Assembly: GCA_030847615.1 (NCBI GenBank)
Contig: JAUMIR010000001.1
Location: 439,634,687 to 439,698,686 of the forward strand
DNA: 64,000 bases
Origin: Gambelia wislizenii
Taxonomy: Eukaryota > Chordata > Lepidosauria > Squamata > Crotaphytidae
Direction: 5' to 3'
This document shows, in pieces, positions 1 through 10,757 of this stretch. The notes under the pieces were generated by a model, which had not been told where the DNA came from, did not search any database, and saw only the letters and a program-made list of their open reading frames with translations. Within the stretch, counting starts at the first letter, position 1. Every line of letters begins with the position of its first letter. The translations under genes were made by a program, and so were the position numbers.

Positions 1-1750
1 AATATAGATTTGAAATTAAGTAACAAGCTTATTTTTTGCAACATAACTTGCTTTTATGTTCTTTGAGAGGGGAAGCTTTATTATAAGATCTTCTTGTGGC
101 ATTTTCAAGTTAGGATTGCTTTTACCTGTAGTCTGGTGTATATTCTAGCAGTATAAATTAGATGAAGAAAAATCAAAGCCCAAAATGCGTTTTGATGTGC
201 TGGCAAAAATGTTGGAAGATTTCTATAAAGACCATTAAATAATTTGTATTCATGAGAGTGCCATGTTGGCAGCTTATTATTACAATTGGAGCATAACAAG
301 GTTGGCTTCCTCATTTAGTTTGACCTGGTATACTTTCATTTTAGTACTCTTGATGAAGACTCAAAATTCAATGATTTTAGAACTCAGCTGGTGATAGCTT
401 TTCTCCAGAGATGTGGAGAACAAAATAATTCTGATGTTTAGCTAGAGACGCAATAGGAACTTTGCAGTCCAAAGCTACCCTTATAAATAAGGAAGTATGT
501 ACTAGTCCATGTCTCTCTGTAACAAATGCAGTAATTGCATATTGTATAGCTTTCTGGTAAGTAAGGTTCTACATGTGTATCTAAGAATGATACTGTTGAG
601 TCTATATATTAATTATGTGGAAGAAATCATGCTGAGTAGCAGAGTAGGACATCATATTATTTTATGCACTCTTTCATTATACTTGGTCTAATGAAGAGTA
701 CAAATAGGTTCCTCTTCTGGTACCTATATTTTTCTAGTGGACCTTTAGCAAGTCTTTACACACTTCAGTCTGTTCTGTTTAAGCATGTTTCTCTAGACCC
801 AACTTGAGTACAAGTTTTCTTCCAAGGATTTGGATATTAGCATTTGCTGCATGCAGTAATTGTAGCTTCCACTCAACCACTAGACTTCTGAAGCTCCATT
901 TATGCTACTGGAAAATTAAGAGTGGGTGGGTGAGTGGGTGAGAGAGAAACATTCTAAGCATGGCAAACAGTTGCTGTCAGAACTGAAATTGAAAAAACCT
1001 AGCTGTTTCTCTGAAAGTTCTTGAATGTAAGCATAAGGCTGTGAAAATATAGGACTTGACTAATATACAGAATAAATGTAGTTCATATTTGAATTAATCT
1101 TATCATCACAGTTTCCCAGGATTGGGCTTGAACTAGAGAATCTTTCTGACTGGTGAAACTTTGGAATGGTTGTAAAATACACTACAATGAGTATATTTTT
1201 CATATATCATTGCAACATACATTACACCACAGTGTTGTTTTATTACAACAAGCCAGATTTTCAGATTTTTTTAACATCCTATTGATATGTTTCAAACTTC
1301 TTTTCAGTTTACCATGAATTCAGAGGAAATTACAAACTTTGAGGGGCAGTGCCTCCTATTGCTATTATACACCTGCAAACCCAATGGTAATTTCCAAGTT
1401 TTGCATGTAGAAGGTCCCAGGTGGTAGAAAAGATCCTTGGCTTAAGATTGGGGGAGCAACTGCCAGTAGACAACACTGGGTTAGACAATGCAGTGGTGTG
1501 ACCTGGAATGTTTCTCCATTTATGTTCATGCTCAGAACAAATGTTAGACTTACCATCTACAATTTCAAAATTTGTGCAGAGATAACCTGTGCAAAACCAC
1601 GTTGTTCAACTTCGCTATTCAAGCAATTGCCAGTTGTGTGCACAATGAATGGAAAGTGAGTGCTTTTATGCAGAGAGATGGGCATGCTTGTGCTTTACAA
1701 AGGCAGAAGACTTCCTTTGCCACGACACTGACTGAGCTCATGACATCTGT
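1..1750. other. Intronic sequence, no recognised feature
   Basis: AT-rich sequence to the left of the two FAM177A1 exons, so presumably FAM177A1 intron. I looked for the upstream FAM177A1 coding exon on the + strand and did not find it. Short open frames here have no splice-compatible structure or recognisable family. A degenerate GTGGGTGA-type run lies near 925-945. Confidence 0.5.
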
Positions 1751-1841
1751 CGGGGATGCTTTGATCGTGATTTCCTGCGTGGCAGGGGGTTGGACTGGAT
1801 GGCCCCCGTGGTCTCTTCCAACTCTACAATTCTATGATTGT
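1751..1841 (+). mobile_element. CR1 LINE 3'-end fragment
   Basis: A short 5'-truncated copy of the CR1 3' terminus. It has the characteristic GGTTGGACTGGATGGCCC block followed by TCTTCCAACTCT and an ATTCTATGATT end (about 1829-1839). The same block recurs at 59249-59326 and at the end of the long CR1 at 43242. It is non-coding and inert. Confidence 0.85.
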
Positions 1842-2095
1842 ATGTTTAGCCACTAGGTTTTACCTAGTAGCTAAACATGGAGGTTGTGCATTGCAAAATG
1901 TGTAAATGCTGAAATTTCTGAACAAAACATTTAATACTTCTCTAAATCTAGAGAAAGATGTGGAAGGTACTAGATGTTGAATAAGAAAGGTAGAGAAATA
2001 CTTAGAGGGTTTAGTCGAAGGCTTTCACGGCCAGCATCCATAGATTTTCTTTGGTTTTTTTCCAGGCTGTGAGGCCATGTTCTGGAAAAGTTTGC

Positions 2096-2138
2096 TTCTG
2101 ACATTTTGCCTGCATCTGTGGCTGGCATCTTCAGAGAA
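2096..2138 (-). ncRNA. Hammerhead-ribozyme-like motif (degenerate), left arm of palindrome 1
   Basis: Reading the - strand: TTCT, CTGAAGA, a hairpin-like stretch with GCC and GGC, then AAAAT, GTC and AGAA. The G that should open the GAAA core box is A here, so activity is unlikely. The spacing is identical to the better copy at 35498-35540. Confidence 0.3.
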
Positions 2139-2655
2139 TGGTTGGGTAGGAGTATGTGTAGAGTTTATATACTGTGAACCCCTGTTGGGGAGTATATGTA
2201 AATTTGTGTATTTGAATGGTTAGTTTCTGGGTGTCAAAATGCAAGGAGGATTAGTGTCTGTTTGGCTAATGGTTGCTTGATGGCCCATTATCTGCTGGAA
2301 ATCCTCCTGTCCCTGGGTGGAATTCCTTTGTAAGTGTTGAGTTTTGATTCTATTGTTTTTCAAAACTGGAAGCCAGATTTTGTTTATTTTAGGGTTTCTT
2401 AGTAAGTGTTGAGTTTTGATTCTATTGTTTTGAAAAACAATAGAATTAAAACTCAATACTTACAAGGGAATTCCACTCAGGGACAGGAGGATTTCCAGCA
2501 GATAATGGGCCGTCAACCAACCATTAGCCAAACAGACACTAATCCTCCTTGCATTTCTGCACCCAGAAACTAACCATTCAAATACACAAATTTTACGTAT
2601 ACTCTCCAACAAGGGTTCACAGTATATAAACTCCACACACACTCCTACCCAACCA

Positions 2656-2698
2656 TACTCTGAAGATGCCAGCCACAGATGCAGGCAAAATGTCAGAA
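2656..2698 (+). ncRNA. Hammerhead-ribozyme-like motif (degenerate), right arm of palindrome 1
   Basis: Same 43-nt layout as the left arm on the opposite strand: CTGAAGA core, GCC and GGC arms, AAAAT instead of GAAAC, then GTC and AGAA. The 5' half of stem I is TACT rather than TTCT, so stem I is also weakened. Confidence 0.25.
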
Positions 2699-2764
2699 GT
2701 AAACTCTTCCAGAACATGGTTTCACAGCCTGGAAAAAAACCAAGGAAAATCTATTTATAGGGTT

Positions 2765-5097
2765 GTTTGTTTTCACGTTATTGAGATAAAAATACATTTT
2801 TCAGTGATACTTTCCATAGGAAGACTGTAAATGCAAACACTTCAGATAGCTTGCAACTATAATCACATGACTTTACAAATCTAAAGGCTATTATAACATG
2901 CAGTATTGATGTGGACTTTCCTAGTAAAGGAGGACAGAGGGCTAGATCCAGATTCAGGCATATGCACAGCAAACAAAAACAAACCCAGGTGGAAACAGGC
3001 TTGCCCACTGTTTTCCCTCACTGCCCATGATAGCCCCTCCAGCCCTCTGAAAATGCTAGTGTGGGTTTGGGGACCTTGCCATGATGTGTAGACTATATTG
3101 GGAAGCCCTTTAATCTCAAAAGGTGCCTATTCCTGACTTCTGAGGTTTCCTCTCAGAACCTTGTATCGTGTGTCGGCTGTTCAGTACAGTCACCCAACTT
3201 CTATGTAGCATTTTCAGAGGGCCGTGGAGGGGCTGCTGTGAAAAGGGATGAGGAGTGACATTCCTGTCAGACCATCAGTCAAATTTGGCCAAATGTACTC
3301 GATGTTAAGTGTGTCCGGTTCCAGTTGCACAGTAACAATACTACAGTTTACCAGAATTACATGCTTTGCACTTCTTCCCACCCCTCCCAACTTCTAAATA
3401 TCTTAACACCAGTACCTGAAAGCCATTCCACATTGAAAAGGCATTAAAGGTCCTTCTCGAAGAGGTTCAGGCATAGATACCCATAAACTTGCATAGAAGG
3501 GAATTTGTAATTGTGAAGCAGCTGGGGTGTGCATGTTGTGGTCAGAAGAATGCTCAAAAGTTAAGAGTTAGCCTGCATTCGTGAAAGTGGCAGCTACTTG
3601 CACAACTCATGCAAAACAAAGGATTACGTACAGGGCATGGTTTGAAGGCACATGATGGAACTCCCTGGAGCCCATCATGTGGGAAGAGGTGGGACTGTAA
3701 ACAACATAGGATAATACAAGGCCTGGATCTGATCAGTGCATTGTGGGGAGGCTGCCTCAGAACCCTCTCTGGGTCATCATGAAACTCAGAGGATAGAAAT
3801 GAAATAAATGTAATGTATTTTACATGAAATCAGCATAAAGACATTTAACTGAACGTTCACTTTGTTTCAGGCAACTCTTACTTGGGGGCCTTATTTGTGG
3901 TTTCAGATGCTAAGAGTAGCCACATCAACATTATCAGGTATGGGTTTATTGAATGTGTGAATGTACATATAGGGCTAAACCAGTAAGAGCCCTTATGGGA
4001 GATATAGTCTGTTAGTCACAATATGTATTTTGCAGTCTACAAAAACGTATGCCAAATAAAACTTGTTAGTCTTTAAAGTATTGTACCACAAGACTCCTTG
4101 TTAGCTTTGCTGTAACATAATGAAATGGCTACTACTTGGTTTAAAAAACACAATAGGAAAACAGCAATAGCCATATGAAGTGGAAATCCATCATTCTCAT
4201 GAGACATCTGATAAAGTGCACTGTAGTTAATGCAAGATTATACCAAATAAAATCTTAGCTTTGAAGGTGCTGTAAAACACTTTTTCTTTGCCTTTTAAAG
4301 TGATATTTATCCTGAGGGGGAAAAATTGATCCTTGAAAGCTGAAAGCTTTTGTTTCCTTAGATAGGAGGCTTGGTCAATGTTAAGTCAAACACTGAAAGC
4401 AATCATTGAATGCTTTTTCTCCTCATAGAAGTATATTGAGTGCAAGACCATAAAGTTACTGATGCAATCTATGTATGTCAGGGCCTACATTTTGCTAGTC
4501 TGGCATGAGTGGGTTGCATGGTCTAAACAATGATTAGTGAAGTCTAGTCTTCATTTATTAGGCTTACCATCTCTTTTGCTTTAAAAATGTAGTAAAAATA
4601 TTTTTGCAATAAGTTTTACCACTAATTGGTTTCTTATTAGTTTCTGCCACTCCCCCTATTTATAGGGGCCTTTCTCTTTTTTTAGTATATTCCAGAATTT
4701 TTAAGTTAAAGAAACAATTAGACAAAAAGACTAAAGGAAACAGGCATAATTATTATAGCTTAGAGAGATAGGAGTATTTTTTTTTAAGCAAATGTTTTTA
4801 TAAAATCATGATATACATGATGATATACAAAGAACCATGGAATTCGTGGAAAGTTAGGTTTAGATATGATGCTTTTATTTTGGTATTAGGGCAAGTTTAT
4901 CTAGGAGTATATGTGCTCATGCTATACTAACCTATATTTGATGCATGCCCTAGTTTTGGCTTTTTCCTATGTGCTTTTGTGGCAGAGGGGTATTAAAAGT
5001 GTAAGAAACCCTGACAAACTAACAAAGGTGCCAACAGTGTTAGTGCAGAGACTGCTTGTGTCACTTCATATTTTTATTTCTGGTCACTTCTTATATA
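2765..5097. other. Intronic sequence, no recognised feature
   Basis: About 2.3 kb of AT-rich presumed FAM177A1 intron with short T/A runs. I see no exon, no full-length repeat and no inverted termini. Confidence 0.5.
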
Positions 5098-5324
5098 CAA
5101 TTGTCCCTTCACATTCGCTGGGGTTTGGTTCCAGGACTCCCTGTGAATACCCAAATTTGTGAATACTCAAGTCCCATTATATGCAATAGCATAGCAAAAT
5201 AGTGTCCCTTATATAAGATGGCAAAATCAAGGTTTGTTTTTGGATTATTTTTTTAAAGAATATTTTCAAGCTGTGAATACTTAAAACCGTAAATGCCAAA
5301 TCCGTGAATGTGGAGGGACAACTG
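5098..5324. mobile_element. Tigger/pogo-like MITE, TA-flanked
   Basis: A 227-bp non-autonomous element with inverted ends (CAATTGTCCCTTCACATTC at the left, the complement GAATGTGGAGGGACAACTG at the right) and a TA on each side (5096-5097, 5325-5326). The subterminal parts contain the AATCCGTGAATG and ACTCAAGTCCCATTATATG blocks. The same family recurs at 10548, 35182 and 46474. It has no coding capacity. Confidence 0.8.
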
Positions 5325-5724
5325 TACTTCTGGTTTGTCAAAGTACCAAAAGGAGGGTGAGACTATCCAAAAGGAGAATGAGACTATCCAAAGAAAATTA
5401 AACATTGTTGTGAAATCTATTATCAGTGAAGATTTTTCTGAAAATTGTAGACAAACCTTTCTGCATGCTTGTAGGTATAACAGTCTGGAATTAGACTCCC
5501 TGGATGATGCTAGCACTTTCTATTTGATTCCTATAGGATATGTGGGTATGCGTTAACCTTTGCTTGTCAAACATGGAATGAAAAACTGAACAAGTAAAAA
5601 CAACCTTGCAGCTCCAACTTGCTGCATCTATGACGGAACAGAGAACTAAGGGAAACTGTACTCAAGAATTAATGCTTGTGACATCTGTAATATCCATGCA
5701 CTTCTATATGATTTATTTATTCAG
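5325..5724. other. Intronic sequence before FAM177A1 exon
   Basis: Unique-looking sequence running into the pyrimidine-rich tract and TTCAG acceptor of the exon at 5725. The open frame crossing 5308-5556 begins inside the MITE and is not supported as an exon. Confidence 0.5.
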
Positions 5725-5822
5725 TGTGTGACTTCCTTGGTGAAAAGATTGCTTCTGTTTTGGGAATCAGTACACCAAAATACCAGTATGCCATAGATGA
5801 ATACTACAGGATGAAGAAGGAG
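5725..5822 (+). CDS. FAM177A1: FAM177A1, penultimate coding exon
   Basis: The exon is bounded by a TTATTCAG acceptor and a GAG|GTATGT donor. It is 98 bp: two bases complete a codon from the previous exon, followed by 32 codons. The peptide contains CDFLGEKIASVLGIST and YQYAIDEYYRMKK, which I recognise as the conserved core of FAM177A1 (FAM177 family). The protein is small, acidic and Golgi-associated; its molecular role is not well defined and it has been linked to VPS13B (from memory). The exon ends in phase 0 and joins in frame to the Glu-rich start of the exon at 7619. Exons encoding the N-terminal half lie to the left of the window. Confidence 0.95.
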
Positions 5823-6324
5823 GTATGTATTTTTGTACCCGTCGAATGGCATAGGGATTGAATGGTTACCTCTTTTCAAAGCACAGCATATTAATCTGAT
5901 TTCTTAAAATGAAATATTAAGGAGGAATTTTAAACGTTCTTTAAGAATGCCATCTTAATGCCAGCACAGTCTAATCAAGTTCAGGTGCGTTCATTCCCCC
6001 TTAAATTAATCTAAATCAAGTTCACCTTTTTCTGCCAGAAGCTTAGAACAGATTCCACTTTCTAAAGGAAACATGGGTTGTTCTGGGAATCTTTCAAATT
6101 GACTTTAGCCTATATTACAGGAAAAGCAAATGTTTAATGTTACTTAAAATAAGGGATAAATGATACTCCAACTAAGAAACAAATACAACCCCTGGCTTCT
6201 TGGCTTCTTATCAAGCCCCCCCCCCATTTTTTTCCTCCTTCTTTGCGAAGATAAATGTTTCTATTGATTTTATTAAATAAACACCTCAGCAAAAAAATCA
6301 CGATCTCGAGAAGATTTAGTGTAT
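5823..6324. other. FAM177A1 intron, unremarkable part
   Basis: Start of the last FAM177A1 intron (5823-7618). AT-rich with a poly-C run near 6217; no gene or clear repeat seen before the SINE at 6325. Confidence 0.5.
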
Positions 6325-6556
6325 TTGTGCATGTGCCTTCAAAGTCTCCTGTCAGCTTATGACAACCCTATGAATTTCATAAGGTTTTCTTGGGCAAGGA
6401 GTACTCAAGGGGTGGTTCTGCCAGTTCTTTCCTCTGGAATACAATCTATAGCACCTGGTATTTGTTGGTAGTCTCCCATTCAAGTCCTAACCAGGGCTGA
6501 TCCTGCTTAGTTTCTAAGATCAGATAGGATCTGGTGCCTTTAGGATATTATGGCAT
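6325..6556 (-). mobile_element. 5S rRNA-derived SINE (SINE3-like)
   Basis: Read on the - strand, 6555-6455 has the order and spacing of a 5S rRNA: GATCAGA, GAAACTAAGCAGGATCAG, GGTTAG and GGGAGACTACC, corresponding to the internal promoter region of 5S genes. It is followed by a body and a tail with TTGTCATAAGCTGACAGG and GAAGGCACATGC, which resembles the tail of the tRNA-type SINEs at 32476 and 51352. So this is a SINE with a 5S-like head, not a 5S gene: it is diverged and fused to a SINE body. It lies in the last FAM177A1 intron, antisense to the gene. Confidence 0.75.
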
Positions 6557-6895
6557 TCAGCATCTATTAAATCTACTTTGGGTGCTTGAATACTATTTTG
6601 TACAGTGTGTAACAGATGTGGAGAAAATAATGTTTTGATTCTCCCCCCCCCACATTTATTCCAGTATTTGTTTGATAATAGTACACTATACTACCAGTAT
6701 TCTAATTGACAAATATATCTGTTACATCTATACTTTTATGTTCAATTTATGCCATCTGATGGCCACTTGAAAGTGTTGGATGATAGCAAAAGACCGAATC
6801 ATTGATTTGGATACTTTACATTCTTTGTTGAAACAAATATTTGAATTATTAGCATGTTCAGGAATTGGGACGATTGAGGTGTTGGTACTTACTGT

Positions 6896-7441
6896 GGTCT
6901 TGTCTATACGAGGGGGAAAATACGAACACATTCGGAAAGGCAGGCACTTGCAACCATGCGACCTGTCTAAATGGGCAAAAGACACCCCCCCTAAACTCTG
7001 CATGACTCCCTAGCCAGATCAATTATAAATCTGCTGCCACCATTAAAAAAAAGTTTCTTAAGGTGCGCAAAGCAACACTTAGTATTTATAAATAAAGAAA
7101 TAAAAAAAGTGTATGAGATTGCCATTTGATCGACTTACCAGACCCTCCCTTAGCTGAAAATCCAACATGGCGGCTGCAGCCACTTTTCCCACCCCCTGTG
7201 CTTGTCCAGCAAATCAAATTGCACTGCCTGTTCATATCTGTGCAAATGTGCGTGTTCAAATGGTCGCACATTCAGAAGTTGTACAGAGCTTTTCAGAAAA
7301 TCCGTATGAAGCCGTATGGACTTTGTGGTGTATTTGGCTGGCCCCCCTTCCGAATGGCACATATTTGTGTGAATGGCCATTTGAATGGATTGCTGATCTT
7401 TTGCATCGTGTTCGTATTATTTTGACTATATAGACAGAACC
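6896..7441. mobile_element. Non-autonomous DNA transposon with inverted ends
   Basis: The left end reads GTCTTGTCTATACGAG followed by AAAATACGAACAC. The right end is the imperfect complement, GTGTTCGTATTATTTTGACT followed by ATAGACAGAAC. The TIR of about 35 bp is imperfect. A related TIR (GGGCTTGTCTA and TAGACATGCCC) bounds the element at 32844-33677. The superfamily is uncertain; hAT-like is possible but I could not fix an 8-bp duplication. Open frames inside are not conserved coding sequence. Confidence 0.55.
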
Positions 7442-7461
7442 TGTGAATATTCATTCTTGAC

Positions 7462-7552
7462 TAGGACGAGGAACAATCCACACACTCTCGGGTTTTCCCC
7501 ACATATCGAATTGTTTTTCCCCACGTATCTAGTTGAGAGTGTGTGGATTGCT
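7462..7552. repeat. Small foldback resembling DIRS termini
   Basis: GAGGAACAATCCACACACTC near 7467 is mirrored by GAGTGTGTGGATTGCTCCTTC near 7533, with two TTTTCCCCAC repeats in the loop. The AGGAACAATCCACA and GGATTGCTCC words match the ends of the DIRS elements at 27180-44800, so this may be a solo pair of DIRS termini left in the FAM177A1 intron. Confidence 0.45.
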
Positions 7553-7618
7553 CCTTCTCCATATCCAGAGTATAACTGGCTTTAAAATATGTACATTCCC
7601 CTCCCCCCTTTTTTTTAG

Positions 7619-7831
7619 GAAGAAGAGGAAGAAGAAGAGAACAAGATGTCAGAGGAAGCAGAAAGAAGGTTCCAAGAGCAGCAAAATCAGAATCAAGAAG
7701 GGAGTTCTGTTCAGACAGCCCAGCCAGAAGCTACCACCTGCAGTACTTTTGTGAACCTCAACTTTGAAACTGAAGGAGATTGTCTGCCTGTTATAGAAAA
7801 TAAACAAGAAATTACTCCTGTGTCTGCTTAA
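7619..7831 (+). CDS. FAM177A1: FAM177A1, last coding exon with stop
   Basis: It follows a pyrimidine-rich tract and TTTAG acceptor. The 213-bp exon encodes 70 residues and a TAA stop. It opens with a run of seven Glu and NKMSEEAE, which continues the KK ending of the previous exon in phase 0. The C-terminal part (STFVNLNFETEGD) is typical of FAM177A1. The acidic run and Gln/Asn-rich middle predict a disordered C-terminal tail. Nothing is broken. Together the two exons give 102 residues, about half of the protein. Confidence 0.95.
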   Translation, partial: EEEEEEENKMSEEAERRFQEQQNQNQEGSSVQTAQPEATTCSTFVNLNFETEGDCLPVIENKQEITPVSA

Positions 7832-7972
7832 GAATGAGGATGTTACATAACAATATTCCTTATTTCTTGTCAAAATGTATAGTTCCCTTTATGCATGTTC
7901 AAATGGAATGTAATTTATTTTAAGATATGGGGAAGGGAGAGTTATCAGTATCTCTTCAGTCAACACCTGTCT

Positions 7973-7978
7973 AATAAA
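7973..7978 (+). terminator. FAM177A1: Poly(A) signal AATAAA, proximal (FAM177A1)
   Basis: AATAAA 142 bases after the stop codon, in CTAATAAAGG. It is the first canonical hexamer on the coding strand after the stop. Confidence 0.55.
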
Positions 7979-8292
7979 GGCGAAGACATTTTACTTAAAC
8001 TATGTGATTATGAAATGCAAGTAACTAGGATTTGAATTGACCTGTCTATGCAGAACAAGTAAAATGTCTTTCCTGAACATCTTGTGCCTTATTGACAGAA
8101 CTGATAATTGTGCTTTATGGTTTAATGTTTGTTATATGTTTATAAGTTACTTATTATAACCAAGGTGGAAGCTTATTAGATTAATTGAAACTAACTCACA
8201 AGGTATCTTTGTGACTTAGTTTAATTTATTGCCACTATTGCATGTGCATACTTATATAGTGTAAAATAAGGTGACTTTGTTAATGCCTCTTA

Positions 8293-8298
8293 AATAAA
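8293..8298 (+). terminator. FAM177A1: Poly(A) signal AATAAA, distal (FAM177A1)
   Basis: A second AATAAA, 462 bases after the stop codon, in an AT-rich setting followed by T/G-rich sequence. Alternative to the proximal signal. Confidence 0.5.
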
Positions 8299-8487
8299 CA
8301 AACAATTGTATATATATGTGTCCAAAAACTGTCTCGCTAAGGGCAGTCTTGTTAGTAGGCTCCTAAAGCACACTGTCACTAGGTAGAAGAGGTCTAAAAG
8401 CATCTCACTAGTTGGCTATAATCTCTTGCTGTATTAAGTGTTCAGGGAAGGAATTCCAGTATTTAGATTTGAAATTTAATTTGTCTG

Positions 8488-8820
8488 TGGACTTTTTCAG
8501 ACAAGCCTTACCGCGCAAGAAGATTCCGGGAGAGATACGACACTGTCGCGCGGCAGGGGTTCCTTTTTGGACGCCACTGTCCCTCTCGTGGCATCGTCCG
8601 TGACAATTCCGTGTCCCATCTACAGCAACCGCACCATATTTTATTCACGGAAGTTGTCCGTGAGTAAAATATGGCGCGGTTGCTGTAGATGGGACACGGA
8701 ATTGTCACAGACGATGCCACGAGAGGGACAGTGGCGTCCAAAAAGGACCCCCTGCTGCGTGACAGCGTTGTACCTCTCCTGGAGTCTTCTTGTGCGGTAA
8801 GGCTTGTCTGAAAAAGTCCA
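8488..8820. mobile_element. Near-perfect foldback element (333 bp)
   Basis: The left arm from TGGACTTTTTCAGACAAGCC is mirrored almost base for base by the right arm ending GGCTTGTCTGAAAAAGTCCA. The centre is near 8655 (ACGGAAGTTGTCCGTG). Because of the symmetry the same 28-residue peptide appears in open frames on both strands; neither is a gene. It is a foldback MITE of uncertain superfamily and no clear target-site duplication was found. It lies just beyond the FAM177A1 poly(A) signals. Confidence 0.75.
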
Positions 8821-10547
8821 GAATCAGGAATGGGGAACTTGTGGCCCTAGCCCAGAAGTGAGGCCCCATATGTCCTCTGTCAGACCTCAGAGGAAATGAC
8901 TTCTGATTTTGAAAAATAGCCGTCCCTGGACCTAAAACACTTGAGATGGGGGTAAAATAAAGTAACATTGCTAAACTAAAACTCCTCCCTAGAGGAATTA
9001 AGGTTTTTTTTTGTTTTGTTTTTTTGGTATAAAAAAGAACCAGGGAGTGAGATGCTGAAAGGCAACAAAATAAGCCTTGAGGCACTGCACTTTTCCCACT
9101 CCTGTCCTACACTGCTGCTGGTGAGGTAACGACTTTATTTCTCCTCAGGCAGCATGGCTACTGGTCAGGGATGAGAGGACTTGGAAGTCCAATAAGATAT
9201 GGAGAGTCACAAATCTCCAACACCAAAGCTACATCAAAGTAGTCTGAAGAGAGAATGGTAAGTGATAAAACTCACTGAGGAGCTAAATGTTGAAGGAATG
9301 TTCTCTTCATCTGAGTCAAAGTGAAAAGTACTCAGTAGTTTTTCTCCACTTTTCTGAATTTAAAAATAGGCTCAGTTACAATGGTGAAATTTGATTTTTG
9401 TATTCAAAGTATTTTTTTTAAATGAGTTTGAGACCTGCCTACTGTGCCAATACTGGGGGTGGGAGAAATGTCTAGCTAGAAATCTCTTCCCCCTGACCAA
9501 GGACTGCTAAGAATCTGCTGTTGCTTGTATAATTAACTTTTCTGTAGACAATCCATACTAATTCTCACAAAACATCTGCAGTACGACTGTTTGTAGATAC
9601 AGGAAAGGAATAAAGGGCTATGTGCCTGTAACACAAAGGGATGCATTCAGCAAAACTGCCTCCCTCTGCAAGCACTTCCTGGCTACAGCTCAATACTTAA
9701 AATAGTTTTAAGATCCTTCCTCCACTGTATGTTGGCTCCTTTTTTGTATAACCTTATATCATTGTATAGAATAAGTAAGGATTTCAAAAGAAACTGTGCA
9801 GTAGAAAGTCATACTATATACTCTGCTGTTCACAGGGAAGGAAACCTGTCACAACACTAGCCTGAAAAACACAGAGAGCATATGCACACTCTTGCCTTCT
9901 TTGTCCTTATCAGGCATGTGGTTAGGAAGAAAAGTCTCATTTGGCACTCTGTTCTTCTTTTTCTCAAACTTTTAAAAAAAAGTTTTAGACAAACTTTAAC
10001 AAAAGAATCTGTTTTAAAAGAAGTCTTAAAGTGTGTTTCCATTTTGGTTTAGAGAATCGTGCTAATTTCAGTTAGCAGTTGTTCACTATGGCAAGCCTGT
10101 GTTCAAATCTCTTCATAGGATGAAAAACCCACTAAGGCATCACAATTAATCAAATGCTGATTGACTAGGTCTGTAACTTTCACTAGCCAAAAATCTTGTT
10201 GTATGGACTAGGGAAGGGCTTATTGCCATGAGGTTCTTTTTGTCACTGTGCCTTATCTCTGATATTTCTTTCAATATATGCAAGTGGTACAAAAGTGGTT
10301 CTTGCAATAACATTAAAATTATATTTAATATAATTTTAAATCAGTTGTGTTTGGAGTTGTTATTACAGGACTTGGCAAAGTATCAGGTATTGCTAGAAAT
10401 ATCCAGTAATAGTTGCTCGGATGCTACTAAGTCAAACACACGTTTCCTCAGACATAAAACCGACTGAGTACAATGGCATTCACTCCCAAGTAAGGGTGTA
10501 TGATTTCATTGTTGAAGACTGCATGCAACTGGGACAGCAGAGATATA
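8821..10547. other. Intergenic sequence between convergent genes
   Basis: Lies between the 3' ends of FAM177A1 and PPP2R3C. AT-rich with T-runs near 9003-9025. I see no exon or structured repeat. Confidence 0.5.
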
Positions 10548-10757
10548 CAGTTGTCCCTCTGTATCCATGGATTTAAGTACTCACTGCTTGAAAATATTCT
10601 TTAAAAAAAATCCAAAAAGCAAACTTGATTTTGCCATCTTATATAAGGGACATCATTTTGCTATGCCATTGCATATAATGGGACTTGAGTATTCACGGAT
10701 TTTGGTATCGGGGGGGGGGCATGGAACCGCACCCCAGCGAATATGAAGGGACAACTG
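10548..10757. mobile_element. Tigger/pogo-like MITE
   Basis: The left end CAGTTGTCCCTCTGTATCC and right end GAAGGGACAACTG are inverted. TA precedes the element; the right flank is CA, probably a mutated TA. It has the TTATATAAGGGACA core shared with the copies at 5098, 35182 and 46474, and a G-run near 10710. Confidence 0.8.

Larger units (their letters stand above)
2012..2754. mobile_element. Long palindromic repeat, Penelope-like (copy 1)
   Basis: Two arms of roughly 350 bp are inverted around about 2432, where TTGAGTTTTGATTCTATTG meets its complement. Each arm carries a conserved block ending in the hammerhead-like motif annotated separately. The left arm starts with GTCGAAGGCTTTCACGG; the right arm lacks that outermost piece. 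Flanking decamers TTAGAGGGTT (2002-2011) and TTATAGGGTT (2755-2764) look like a target-site duplication with one mismatch. Two related palindromes occur at 35408-35980 and 37664-37891. The non-TA duplication of about 10 bp and the inverted arms suggest a Penelope-like retroelement remnant rather than a DNA transposon; this is inference. Confidence 0.6.
7832..8300 (+). other. FAM177A1: FAM177A1 3' UTR with candidate poly(A) signals
   Basis: AT-rich sequence after the stop codon, without interrupting repeats. Canonical AATAAA hexamers lie at 7973-7978 and 8293-8298; either could end the transcript. The UTR boundary is inferred from these signals only. Confidence 0.55.

Noticed and set aside
3052..3091. 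Possible upstream FAM177A1 exon (WGP-like peptide near 3070)
   Set aside because: The chance peptide VWVWGPCHDV resembles the family's WGP stretch only in three residues and has neither the following conserved residues nor splice sites.
6455..6555. 5S rRNA gene
   Set aside because: Diverged, incomplete and fused to a SINE body and tail; it is a 5S-derived SINE.
8508..8800. Two open frames encoding almost the same peptide on opposite strands
   Set aside because: A direct consequence of the 333-bp palindrome; not a gene.
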